Assembly (NCBI RefSeq): GCF_046237605.1
Contig: NZ_CP143542.1
Span: 4,340,001-4,404,000 of the forward strand
Direction: 5' to 3'
Length of the DNA: 64,000 nt
Origin: Paraperibacillus marinus
GTDB taxonomy: Bacteria; Bacillota; Bacilli; Bacillales; DSM-1321
Part shown: piece after piece, positions 25,971 through 34,122 of the stretch
Numbering within the stretch: position 1 is the first letter of the stretch
How the letters are laid out: each line of letters starts with the position of its first letter
Made by a program: the position numbers and the translations under genes
Notes under the pieces: model-generated
What the model saw: the letters and a program-made list of their open reading frames with translations, nothing else
Database searches by the model: none
What the model was told of the DNA's origin: nothing

Positions 25971-25991
25971 TTTCTTTGTATAGAATAAAAA

Positions 25992-26018
25992 CCTCATTTA
26001 CTTATGATAAGGCTCCCC
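25992..26018 (-). other. Native rlmH end (candidate attB)
   Basis: Last codons of rlmH (G-E-P-Y-H-K-stop). In staphylococci SCC elements insert at the equivalent TATCATAA-containing end of rlmH. Three further copies lie to the left, at 23463, 23383 and 21022. Confidence 0.6.
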
Positions 26019-26477
26019 CCGATTAATCCGAAAAGCCCGGTACACCTGCTCAACCAGAATCAGCCGCATCAGCTGGTGCGGGAAGGTCATTTTGGAGAAG
26101 GAGAGGGAGTCATCGGCGCGCTGCATGACGGCCTTGCTGAGGCCGAGGGAGCCGCCGATGACAAAGGCGATTTTGCTTTTGCCGTAGGTGGCGAGCTTGT
26201 CGATGGTGTCGGCAAGCTCTTCTGATGTTTTTTGTTTCCCCTGGATGGCGAGGGCGATGACATGGGCGTCCTGGCTGATTTTGCTCAGGATCCGCTCTCC
26301 TTCTTTGGCCTTGATCTGTTCCATCTCGGTGGCACTCAGGGTTTCGGGTGCTTTTTCGTCGGGTACTTCGATGATGTCTACTTTTGCGTATGGTGACATT
26401 CTCTTGATGTATTCCTCAATTCCCTGTTTAAGATATTTCTCTTTTAGCTTGCCAACCGTGACAATTGAGATATTCAC
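25998..26477 (-). CDS. rlmH: 23S rRNA (pseudouridine-1915-N3)-methyltransferase RlmH
   Basis: 159 residues, the full family length. A SPOUT/trefoil-knot methyltransferase that methylates pseudouridine 1915 in helix 69 of 23S rRNA, acting on whole ribosomes. Seen: MNISIVTVGKLKEKYLKQGIEEY at the N-terminus, VIGGSLGLS (SAM-binding knot), and the C-terminal LVEQVYRAFRINRGEPYHK that reaches the active site. It lies downstream of the small CxxH gene and the htrC-type protease gene, as in other Bacillaceae. Its 3' end is the insertion point of SCC elements in staphylococci. Confidence 0.95.
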   Translation of the reverse strand: MNISIVTVGKLKEKYLKQGIEEYIKRMSPYAKVDIIEVPDEKAPETLSATEMEQIKAKEGERILSKISQDAHVIALAIQGKQKTSEELADTIDKLATYGKSKIAFVIGGSLGLSKAVMQRADDSLSFSKMTFPHQLMRLILVEQVYRAFRINRGEPYHK

Positions 26478-26513
26478 ACTTTACACAACCTTTACGAAAT
26501 GATTACAAACATG

Positions 26514-26556
26514 TTATCCACAAAGTTTATCCACATATCCACATTTTCTATCCACA
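26514..26556. promoter_or_regulatory. DnaA-box cluster, left part
   Basis: Perfect DnaA boxes TTATCCACA at 26514-26522 and 26527-26535, plus near matches ATATCCACA (26535-26543) and CTATCCACA (26548-26556), all in the same orientation, between rlmH and the small CxxH gene. Confidence 0.75.
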
Positions 26557-26571
26557 TCTTGTATGGGAATA

Positions 26572-26730
26572 TTAGTTCGCCACTATATATACAGCGGGAT
26601 TATCACAATATTCACAGGTTGTTGATATCTCATTTTCGGTATTTACTTCTTTTAAAAATGGAGCCACTTCATGCTCATCCACCACAGTATCCAGCGCCAG
26701 ATCTACATGTTCCTTGCAGCAATAAATCAT
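26572..26730 (-). CDS. Small CxxH/CxxC zinc-binding-type protein
   Basis: A 52-residue protein, MIYCCKEHVDLALDTVVDEH then up to a final TTCEYCDNPAVYIVAN. The CCKEH and CEYC pairs could together bind zinc. It matches the CxxH/CxxC family that sits next to rlmH in many Bacillaceae; the function is unknown. The start follows GGAGGAAAAAAAC, a good ribosome site. It lies between the two halves of a DnaA-box cluster, 94 bp upstream of rlmH and downstream of the htrC-type gene. Confidence 0.8.
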   Translation of the reverse strand: MIYCCKEHVDLALDTVVDEHEVAPFLKEVNTENEISTTCEYCDNPAVYIVAN

Positions 26731-26782
26731 GTTTTTTTCCTCCTTGATTTCATTTTAGGTTAGCGTTCCCTTTACCTCTTAT

Positions 26783-26827
26783 TTATCCACATATAAATAC
26801 AGTGCGGTTCCAATAAAATTATCCACA
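26783..26827. promoter_or_regulatory. DnaA-box cluster, right part
   Basis: Perfect TTATCCACA at 26783-26791 and 26819-26827, in the promoter area of the small CxxH gene. Confidence 0.75.
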
Positions 26828-26848
26828 GAAATCGTATCATGAAAAGAA

Positions 26849-26882
26849 AAAGCAGAAAAGCCTCAAGCTTTCTGCTTTTATT
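26849..26882 (-). terminator. Terminator after the HtrC-type protease gene
   Basis: AAAAGCAGAAAGC-type stem (AAGCAGAAAaGC / GCtTTCTGCTT) with a CTCAA loop; T-run on the plus side and TTTTTCTTTTC on the minus side. Confidence 0.75.
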
Positions 26883-26887
26883 CTTTA

Positions 26888-28087
26888 TTAAAATGTATCA
26901 TTCGTGCTCAGGTTCATGGTAACTTCCTGCAGCTTGCCTGCACGGTACAGTTTGATCTTCATGGACTGGCCGATTTTCTTTTTGTTATAAAGATGCTGTC
27001 TCAGCTCAGCGACATCCTTGATCTTTTCACCGTCCATCTCAACGATCACATCCAGTTCCTTGATGCCCGCCTTAGCAGCCGGCGAACCGGACTGCACATC
27101 CACGATGGCCACACCGGAAGTGACTTTGGACGGAAGCTTTAATGTGTTTTGCTGATGGTATTGGGAAATCTGTTCGACTGAACGCAGATCCACTCCCATA
27201 TACGGACGCCTTACTTCCCCGTACCGCTCAAGATCCTCGATCACAGGGATGGCTGTGTTAATGGGAATGGAAAGACCGATTCCTTCTACAGACTGCTGGG
27301 CAATCTTCATTGAATTGATTCCGATGACCTGGCCCTTCAGATTCACGAGCGCCCCGCCGCTGTTGCCCGGGTTGATGGCTGCGTCAGTCTGAATAACCTC
27401 GGAATTCCAATCTACAGCTCCATCCTGATTCACATCAATTTCTATCGTCCTCTCAAGACCCGATATAACACCCTGTGTTACTGAACCGGAAAACTGGAGG
27501 CCAAGGGGATTCCCGATGGCGATGACTGGCTCTCCTGCCTTCAGTGCCTTGGAGTCGCCAAAATCGGCTACAGTCTTGATTTTGTCTGAATCTACCTCAA
27601 CCACTGCAAGATCTGTCCATATATCGCTTCCCCGGAGCTTTCCAGGGATTTTCGTGCCGTTCGCAAGGCTCACTTCAATTCGGCTGGCATCTTCGACCAC
27701 ATGGTGGTTTGTCACGATATAAGCTTTTTTGCCGCTTTTTTTATAAACCACCCCGGAGCCGGTGCCGGCTGCCCCGCTGCCTTCGTTCCAGGCGCCTGTC
27801 TGCTGGATGTTGGTGATGCCTACCACTGCGTCACCGGCCTTCTCCACAGCCTCTGTGACGGCCGTATTCACATTCAATGAGACATTCTGCTTAATCGGCT
27901 CCTGCCGGCTTGAATTGCCGCCGCCTGTCGTATTGCTGACATCCTCATCCGTGCCCCTCATCATCGGCAGTATATACGATATCAGAAGTGCCCCGATAAT
28001 GGCACCGATTAAGCCAGAAAAGAAATAGCCTCTTCGGCTTCCGCCCCTGTTTGACCTGGTTTGATAATCTTGATCGTAGTATCCCAT
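26888..28087 (-). CDS. htrC: Membrane-anchored S1C serine protease (HtrC/YyxA type)
   Basis: 399 residues: a short basic cytosolic head, one membrane anchor (about 22-42), a trypsin-like domain, and a C-terminal PDZ domain (about 285-385). The catalytic triad is visible as H129 (ITNHHVVED), D159 (IWTDLAVVEVD) and S243 (NPGNSGGAL). DegP/HtrA proteins degrade misfolded exported proteins at the outer face of the membrane; in B. subtilis the yyxA gene ends the wal operon region. The ATG at 28087 is preceded by AAAAGAGGTCTGATGG. A gap with a hairpin separates it from walJ. Confidence 0.9.
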   Translation of the reverse strand: MGYYDQDYQTRSNRGGSRRGYFFSGLIGAIIGALLISYILPMMRGTDEDVSNTTGGGNSSRQEPIKQNVSLNVNTAVTEAVEKAGDAVVGITNIQQTGAWNEGSGAAGTGSGVVYKKSGKKAYIVTNHHVVEDASRIEVSLANGTKIPGKLRGSDIWTDLAVVEVDSDKIKTVADFGDSKALKAGEPVIAIGNPLGLQFSGSVTQGVISGLERTIEIDVNQDGAVDWNSEVIQTDAAINPGNSGGALVNLKGQVIGINSMKIAQQSVEGIGLSIPINTAIPVIEDLERYGEVRRPYMGVDLRSVEQISQYHQQNTLKLPSKVTSGVAIVDVQSGSPAAKAGIKELDVIVEMDGEKIKDVAELRQHLYNKKKIGQSMKIKLYRAGKLQEVTMNLSTNDTF

Positions 28088-28199
28088 CCATCAGACCTCT
28101 TTTCCTTTGAATGTATCTGCTAGTTTCGGCAGCTCGTACCCCTAATTATACTGATTAATTTGCAAAATTCTAACATAAAGCCCCACACCTGGCTAAATA

Positions 28200-28236
28200 C
28201 AAAAAAAGAATGAAGGATTTCTCCCCCATTCCTTTT
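28200..28236 (-). terminator. Probable terminator after walJ
   Basis: GGAATG / CATTC stem with a long loop followed by TTTTTTT on the minus strand, next to the walJ stop. Confidence 0.6.
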
Positions 28237-29029
28237 ATACACTAATCAGCTCAGTCGGAACCTTGCAGTCAGTATCATATAATTCAAATTGCTCCCCGAT
28301 CCTGATTCCCCTCGTCTCAAGCGTCTGGGCCACCGACATCCGGGCCAGGTCCTTCATGTTGTTGTCGAGGCTCAGATGGGCAAGATAGATCCGTTTCGTG
28401 TTATCGCCTGCCACTTCACTCATGGCGATGGCGGCATCTTCGTTAGATACATGCCCGACATCGCTCAGGATCCGGCGTTTTGTATTCCAGGGGTATCGTC
28501 CCATCCGGAGCATCTGCACGTCATGATTGCTCTCGAACACATACATATCCGCATTGGAGATGATACCCTTCATCCGGTCGCTCACATAGCCTGTATCTGT
28601 AATCAGAACCAGCTTCTTGCCGCCATGATGGAACACATAAAACATCGGCTCGGCAGCGTCATGTGAGACTCCGAATGATTCAATATCGAGACCTCCGAAG
28701 CTCTTCACCGTTTCCATGTCAAAGGTGAATTTCTGATCGAGAGGCACCTCGCCGATATTGCGCTCCATCGCTGCCCAGGTCTTGGCATTTGCATAGACCG
28801 GGAGTTTGTATTTTCTCGCAAGGATGCCGAGTCCCTTGATGTGATCGCTGTGTTCATGAGTCACAAGAAGGCCGGAGAGCTCGGATGGATCTTTTCCGAT
28901 CTGTTTGAATAATAGATCCATCTGCTTTCCGCTCAGGCCCGCATCCACTAAAAATGACTGTCCGTCCGCTTCTACAAATATCGCATTTCCCGTACTCCCG
29001 CTCGCGAGAACACTAAAATGCATTGACAT
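28235..29029 (-). CDS. walJ: MBL-fold metallohydrolase WalJ (YycJ)
   Basis: 264 residues from the ATG at 29029 (MSMHFSVLASGSTGNA), matching the B. subtilis length; the frame is open further upstream but that part overlaps walI and lacks a ribosome site. The metallo-beta-lactamase zinc motif is VTHEHSDHIKG (HxHxDH), with later histidine-containing LAHLS. WalJ is a cytoplasmic nuclease-like enzyme proposed to link replication or repair with cell division; its exact reaction in Bacillus is not settled. Fifth gene of the wal operon, 7 bp after walI. Confidence 0.92.
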   Translation of the reverse strand: MSMHFSVLASGSTGNAIFVEADGQSFLVDAGLSGKQMDLLFKQIGKDPSELSGLLVTHEHSDHIKGLGILARKYKLPVYANAKTWAAMERNIGEVPLDQKFTFDMETVKSFGGLDIESFGVSHDAAEPMFYVFHHGGKKLVLITDTGYVSDRMKGIISNADMYVFESNHDVQMLRMGRYPWNTKRRILSDVGHVSNEDAAIAMSEVAGDNTKRIYLAHLSLDNNMKDLARMSVAQTLETRGIRIGEQFELYDTDCKVPTELISV

Positions 29030-29036
29030 ATCTTCT

Positions 29037-29831
29037 TCACTCCAATTTTTCTTCATCAGATGACACTTGAAAGATCTGGCCTTCAATCGCATTGACAAAG
29101 AAATCATTTTTATCGTCAACGGTAATATGCCAGGTTGGCGTCAGCACCTGGGAAGCTGTCTTGACCGGCACAACCGTATAATATCCAAGGGTCACCTTTG
29201 TAATTTTGCTTTTTTCGGGAAGCTTTCCTTTGTTGAAGAGCGTTTCGACCGCTTTCATGGCCGAGATGATTTCTTCCTTTTCCTTGAATTCCTCAATATT
29301 GCTCAGAAATGTCTGGCTGTATGCATAAATCTGGTTCTGCTTGTTCAGGAAAAGCTTCAGCTGCCCGCTGTCATTCAGATAAATGACCTTCCGGTTGTAT
29401 GTCTGGGACATGAGAATGGTCTTATCCTTAGCCGAATAATTCCAGAATCTATACTCATCTCCGTTCAGGACATTTTCACGGACGAACTTCTCTGCTTCAT
29501 CGGCACTCTTGGGGTCACTGAGCTTATAGGACACCTTCAGCGTTGCGTATACAGAAGACCCATCATTGATCGTCATCTTCTGTGTTTTTAAGGATGAAAA
29601 ATCTTCTTTCTTGAATACCTTGCTTTTGGCAATGATATATTTTTCACTATGGGCATCTGTCGGGACGGCGCTCACATTGATGCCGTTTTCCTTCAGCCTG
29701 TCCTGAAAATCCGGCTCTGTTGCATAATCATAGTCCAGCGAGCTGCGTTTATCAATATATTGATACAGCAGGAAGGCATCCAGTATTAAAAAGACTATGA
29801 TAAAGATGGTCTTAGTTTTGTTCCAATCCAA
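29037..29831 (-). CDS. walI: Two-component regulatory protein WalI (YycI)
   Basis: 264 residues starting at a TTG (29831) that overlaps the end of walH by 20 nt; GGGAGGCGATATTA gives its ribosome site and the product begins with the conserved DWNKTKTIFIIVFLILDAFLL, a single membrane anchor. The rest is extracytoplasmic (YycI fold, related to YycH). With WalH it binds the WalK sensor in the membrane and tunes its kinase activity. The frame extends to 29906 without the family start, so the TTG is preferred. Confidence 0.9.
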   Translation of the reverse strand: MDWNKTKTIFIIVFLILDAFLLYQYIDKRSSLDYDYATEPDFQDRLKENGINVSAVPTDAHSEKYIIAKSKVFKKEDFSSLKTQKMTINDGSSVYATLKVSYKLSDPKSADEAEKFVRENVLNGDEYRFWNYSAKDKTILMSQTYNRKVIYLNDSGQLKLFLNKQNQIYAYSQTFLSNIEEFKEKEEIISAMKAVETLFNKGKLPEKSKITKVTLGYYTVVPVKTASQVLTPTWHITVDDKNDFFVNAIEGQIFQVSSDEEKLE

Positions 29832-31173
29832 TAATATCGCCTCCCGGCTTGCCGAAAGGAACTTTCTTCCATACACCGGCATATCGGTAATACCAGGCAG
29901 GCTCAAGACCCACTAGATTATCAGCCTCAGTATTACGCTTAAGTTCATACCCAATTTTTATATCCTGGATCAGCTCACTCTTGATATTCTTGACAGCCTG
30001 CAGTTCCTGCAGGACTTCGCTTCCACCTGGCATTTTCACCTTGGCATCGTCGATGGGAATAGGGAAATCGAGAGTGAAGATGGGCCGGGAATATTGAAAG
30101 ACGTTCTCCTGTCCCCAGAATTGGACGATTTCGGACATACCGGATTCATTAAAGACCGGCATTCCATTCATATACATCCGGTATGTGATCTTCTGGTCAA
30201 GCGGATTAAAGCCGGCATACCGGTAGCTGTCATCCCAGCCTGCATGCTCGTTTACGAATTCAAGGCTGTTGCGGATGAGCTGGGACGGGCTTCCATCATA
30301 ACTGGTCTCCTTGGTTGGATTCACATAGGACATGGTCATCGTATCCCAGTAAATGTTCAGGAGCCTGAAGCCGTCCGTAAATTCCTCGGTATATTCTTCC
30401 CCTCTTGTCACCCGGGTCTTTTTGACATAGTTGGGATCATTAAAAAGTGTACTCTTGAACCTTTCGATTTCCAAATCTAACGTTTTATAAGTAACGCGCG
30501 GTACCTTTATGTTCTTCTCAGGAAGAAAGACGGCACGTGTTTTGCCGATGATATGCTTCTCATAGGCACTATCTCCATAGAGTGCAGAGGCAAACCGGTA
30601 GGTATTCTGCTCAAATCTGTCAATATTGTCCGCATTGACCCTGCACTGATAAATCTTCCGGTCCGCATACGAAATAAAGTACACATAAACCTGGTTATTC
30701 CTTTTGCTGTTCACACTGAAGATAATGCGGTCAAAGCTCCCTTTAGGAAGGTTCCTTTCCTCCATCTGCAATACGGAATTATATAGATAAAGAGGAACCT
30801 TCTCCGGAAAGATGATTTCGGTCTTTCCATCGCCATGGACAAAATCCAGAAACTCATCTTCAGAAACCTGACTGGATATATCATAAAAATTTGCATAAGA
30901 CCATTTCGTGATCTCCTTCATCACCTTGCTGATCTCAAGCTCGCTTGAGGTGACATAATGCTGATTGTTTTTATGATAGATAACTTCAGTCGGCCTGATG
31001 ACACTGTCGACTTCCTGCTTATCTTTAGTTGTGACCTGTATATATTGGCTGCTTTGATCTCTTGATTCTTCATAATCAGGCTGATAGGACCAAATTCTCC
31101 AGGTAAGAAAGATGCTGACCAAAACCAGCAGGGATAGGATTATGCTTTTATACTTCTCGACCCTCATGCCCAT
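29812..31173 (-). CDS. walH: Two-component regulatory protein WalH (YycH)
   Basis: 453 residues, almost the B. subtilis length. One N-terminal membrane span (about 11-28, SIILSLLVLVSIFLTWRIW) is followed by a large extracytoplasmic YycH domain. WalH works with WalI to control the essential kinase WalK. It overlaps the end of walK by 10 nt and the start of walI by 20 nt, so the operon is translationally coupled. Confidence 0.93.
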   Translation of the reverse strand: MGMRVEKYKSIILSLLVLVSIFLTWRIWSYQPDYEESRDQSSQYIQVTTKDKQEVDSVIRPTEVIYHKNNQHYVTSSELEISKVMKEITKWSYANFYDISSQVSEDEFLDFVHGDGKTEIIFPEKVPLYLYNSVLQMEERNLPKGSFDRIIFSVNSKRNNQVYVYFISYADRKIYQCRVNADNIDRFEQNTYRFASALYGDSAYEKHIIGKTRAVFLPEKNIKVPRVTYKTLDLEIERFKSTLFNDPNYVKKTRVTRGEEYTEEFTDGFRLLNIYWDTMTMSYVNPTKETSYDGSPSQLIRNSLEFVNEHAGWDDSYRYAGFNPLDQKITYRMYMNGMPVFNESGMSEIVQFWGQENVFQYSRPIFTLDFPIPIDDAKVKMPGGSEVLQELQAVKNIKSELIQDIKIGYELKRNTEADNLVGLEPAWYYRYAGVWKKVPFGKPGGDIIGLEQN

Positions 31174-32987
31174 TCATCCTCTTGATCCGGATTATAAGGC
31201 AGGGTGAAGAAAATTGCTGTTCCCTTTCCTTCTTCACTCTCGGCCCAGATCTTGCCTTCATGCGCTGTGACCATTTCCTTGGCTATGGCAAGACCAAGGC
31301 CTGTGCCGCCAAGTTTCCTGGACCTGGCCCGGTCGACGCGGTAAAACCGCTCAAATACCTTCACAACATTATCCTTAGGTATACCCATGCCCTGGTCCTT
31401 GATGCTGATCTCTATTTCACCGTCGAGCTCACGCACCCTGAAGCGGATCTGCCCGCCCTCAGGCGAGTACTTCAAGGCATTCGAAATAATATTGTCTATG
31501 ATCTGGGTGATTTTATCCTCATCAATCTCTACAAAGATTGCTTTATCAGGCAGTTCGCGGACAAAGGAAACATTCTGGTCCTTCGACATTTCAAACCGGT
31601 CAATGATGTGATGGAAGAATTCAGTGAAATCCACCCAGTCCTTCGTAATCTTATAATCCTTGCTGTCGAGCTTGGACAGCTGCAGAAGGTCATTTACGAG
31701 CCGGATCATCCGCTCTGTCTCCTTTTGGGTGACCTTGAGGAAATTCGGCGCAATGCTTTCATCGCGCCAGGCTCCCTCGGTCAATGCCTCTAAATAGCTC
31801 CGCATGGTCGTAAGCGGAGTCCGCAGCTCGTGCGATACGTTCGCGACAAATTCCCTGCGTTCTTCCTCCACCTTTTCCTGCTCGGTGATATCATGAAGCA
31901 CAGCGATCAAACCGTTCACAAACCCGGTCTCACGCTGGATGACTGAAAAATTGGCGCGCAGAATCAAATCCTTTGCGGTGGTGCTGTTATCGAGGATAAC
32001 AGACTCCGTCTCCTCCAGCAGTCCTTCGAACGTATATTGATCTTCAAGGTCTAAGAGCGGCACGATATCCTGGGAAATCACTGTTTCACGTGAAACATTC
32101 AGCATCTTTGCTGCCTGTTCATTGATCAGGATGATCCGGCCCTTCCTGTCGGTCGCTATAACACCGTCTGTCATGTAGGAGAGCACGGACGCAAGCTTTC
32201 TCCGCTCACCTTCTGTGGATGACTGGGCATCCTGAAGCTTTTTCGTCAGGTTATTGAACGTGATGGCAAGCTGGCCGATTTCATCATACCCGTAAACTTT
32301 AACCTTCCGTGAGAAGTTCCCTTTGGCCATCGCCAGGGCCTGCCTTCTCATGTCCGACATCGGGCGGGTAATGGTCTGCGCCAGCAGGATGCCGAGGATG
32401 GCCGTGATTCCAAGCGCAATCGCCGTTCCAGTTGTGAAGATTTTATTGATTTCCTTGATTTGCTCGAACACTGATTCGATATCTGCCTTTAAATAGATCG
32501 CCCCGATGGTCTCCCCCCGTGATTTGATGGGGGAAGATAATACCCAGATCCGCTTTCCTGTTTTCTTCACAACCTGCACATTGCTCTGCTCTGTGCCAAG
32601 CAGGGAAAGCTTCACCAGATTATTGGTGCTCCTTCTTCCTACAATGCCGTCTCCATCATCCGCCTTGGATGTACCGATGATCTTGCTGCCGCTGTCGATC
32701 ACCTGGATTTCCTGGATATCACCGGCTTTATTATCCCGAAGCAGCTGATTGATCTCTTCTTCCAGTGTGGCAGAATTTTTATCCCGTTCCTTCACCATCT
32801 CTTCTTCAATACTGAAAGATAGAATATTTACCTGCTGCTTCAAAGAGCTTTCGAAATTTGCCCTGAGCTTATCCTCGAGCCCGTCCACAAAATAGACGGC
32901 AATGATCTGCATGGCAACAAGAATGAGCAATACATAAATTAAGACAAATTTAAGATGGATAGATCTAAAAAATCCTACCTTTTTCAT
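31164..32987 (-). CDS. walK: Essential sensor histidine kinase WalK (YycG)
   Basis: 607 residues: TM1 (about 14-34), an extracytoplasmic PAS/Cache-like loop (about 35-182), TM2 (about 184-204), HAMP (about 205-257), cytoplasmic PAS (about 262-370), HisKA with the phospho-acceptor H386 in VSHELRTPL, and HATPase_c (N box around DNIISNALKYSPEGG, then GMGIPKDN and GGTGLGLAI). WalK controls autolysins and cell-wall turnover through WalR. A perfect parS site lies inside this gene at 32082-32097, as known for B. subtilis yycG. walR lies 6 bp upstream. Confidence 0.96.
   Translation of the reverse strand: MKKVGFFRSIHLKFVLIYVLLILVAMQIIAVYFVDGLEDKLRANFESSLKQQVNILSFSIEEEMVKERDKNSATLEEEINQLLRDNKAGDIQEIQVIDSGSKIIGTSKADDGDGIVGRRSTNNLVKLSLLGTEQSNVQVVKKTGKRIWVLSSPIKSRGETIGAIYLKADIESVFEQIKEINKIFTTGTAIALGITAILGILLAQTITRPMSDMRRQALAMAKGNFSRKVKVYGYDEIGQLAITFNNLTKKLQDAQSSTEGERRKLASVLSYMTDGVIATDRKGRIILINEQAAKMLNVSRETVISQDIVPLLDLEDQYTFEGLLEETESVILDNSTTAKDLILRANFSVIQRETGFVNGLIAVLHDITEQEKVEEERREFVANVSHELRTPLTTMRSYLEALTEGAWRDESIAPNFLKVTQKETERMIRLVNDLLQLSKLDSKDYKITKDWVDFTEFFHHIIDRFEMSKDQNVSFVRELPDKAIFVEIDEDKITQIIDNIISNALKYSPEGGQIRFRVRELDGEIEISIKDQGMGIPKDNVVKVFERFYRVDRARSRKLGGTGLGLAIAKEMVTAHEGKIWAESEEGKGTAIFFTLPYNPDQEDEWA
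32082..32097. promoter_or_regulatory. parS site within walK
   Basis: TGTTTCACGTGAAACA, a perfect 16-bp palindrome matching the Bacillus ParB/Spo0J binding site. Confidence 0.93.
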
Positions 32988-32993
32988 TCACGA

Positions 32994-33704
32994 TTACTCC
33001 TGTTCAGGGTTGCGCAGATAGTAACCTACTCCGCGTCTGGTCACAATCCATGCCGGATGGCTTGGGTTGTCTTCAATTTTTTCTCTCAGGCGCCTTACCG
33101 TCACATCCACCGTGCGGACGTCGCCATAATAATCATAGCCCCAGACAGTCTGAAGCAGATGCTCCCGTGTCATAACCTGGCCGATATGTTTGGCCAGATA
33201 GTGAAGCAGCTCGAACTCCCTGTGCGTCAGTTCAATGGTGTCTCCGCGCTTGGAAGCAATATAAGCATCCGGATGGATAATAAGGGAACCTACCGCTATT
33301 TCCTTCGAATCATCCTCATTCTGGTCAGGCGCAGGAGCTGCCTGCTGGCGTCTCAGGTTTGCCTTTACCCTCGCAATGATCTCTCTTGTGCTGAATGGCT
33401 TTGTGACATAATCGTCAGCCCCAAGCTCGAGACCCAGTACCTTATCGATCTCAGAGTCCTTTGCCGTCAGCATGATAATGGGAATATCATGTTTTTTGCG
33501 GACTTCACGGCAGACCTCCATGCCATCCCGGCCAGGGAGCATGATATCAAGGAGGATGAGGTCCGGCTGGATTTCCTCGACCATCTTGACTGCATCATTT
33601 CCGTCATACGCGCATTGGACTTCATAGCCCTCTTTTTTTAAATTGAATTGTAAAATATCTGCAATCGGCTTTTCATCATCAACCACTAGGATTCTTTTAT
33701 CCAT
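32994..33704 (-). CDS. walR: Essential response regulator WalR (YycF)
   Basis: 236 residues: a receiver domain with D53 as the phospho-acceptor (LILLDIMLPGRDG), flanked by D9/D10 and K103 region (LTAKDSE), and an OmpR/PhoB winged helix (TREHLLQTVWGYDYYGDVRTVDVTVRRLREKIE). WalR activates genes for peptidoglycan hydrolases during growth. First gene of walRKHIJ. AAAGGAGCAATATC stands before the ATG. A possible promoter is at 33787-33815. Confidence 0.96.
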   Translation of the reverse strand: MDKRILVVDDEKPIADILQFNLKKEGYEVQCAYDGNDAVKMVEEIQPDLILLDIMLPGRDGMEVCREVRKKHDIPIIMLTAKDSEIDKVLGLELGADDYVTKPFSTREIIARVKANLRRQQAAPAPDQNEDDSKEIAVGSLIIHPDAYIASKRGDTIELTHREFELLHYLAKHIGQVMTREHLLQTVWGYDYYGDVRTVDVTVRRLREKIEDNPSHPAWIVTRRGVGYYLRNPEQE

Positions 33705-33786
33705 GATATTGCTCCTTTATATCAATCTCGAATATCTCTATGTTTAAGTATCATGTATACCGCTTTCTATCAGACATATGTTCTCT

Positions 33787-33815
33787 ATTATAATTTATCA
33801 TGATATAGCACTTAA
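33787..33815 (-). promoter_or_regulatory. Possible promoter of the wal operon
   Basis: TATAAT (33792-33787) with a 17-bp spacer to a poor -35, TTAAGT (33815-33810). The remaining gap to 34074 shows no supported gene. Confidence 0.35.
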
Positions 33816-34074
33816 ATCATCTTTTATAATTGATTGGAAGGCGTTTACTGTTAAATGGACGTAAATGACCCGATTTTTTTATAAAAAAAACAAACATGAG
33901 TTTTCTACTCGCACCCATGCATGAAAAAGAACCTGGACAAGAGCAGGAACAAACACAATAAGGCGGTGGAGCGGAGTAAGGCACATCAGGAATGCCAGCA
34001 AGATAAATGATGTTAACACCTAGCTGCAGGAAGCCATATGATACATGCAGCTCCGCCCCTTTTCCACAGAAAAA

Positions 34075-34117
34075 CCCGTATAAAGGACACTGTTTTATTT
34101 GTGCCCCTTATACGGGT
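34075..34117 (-). terminator. Terminator after the M23 peptidase gene
   Basis: ACCCGTATAAGG / CC..TTATACGGGT pairing with an A/T-rich loop, directly after the stop codon. Confidence 0.7.
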
Positions 34118-34122
34118 CGGGA

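Noticed and set aside
33840..34065. Minus-strand frame with a cysteine-rich stretch (PYCVCSCSCPGSFSC)
   Set aside because: No usable start codon with a ribosome site lies in that frame, and it overlaps the region of the M23 terminator; probably chance.
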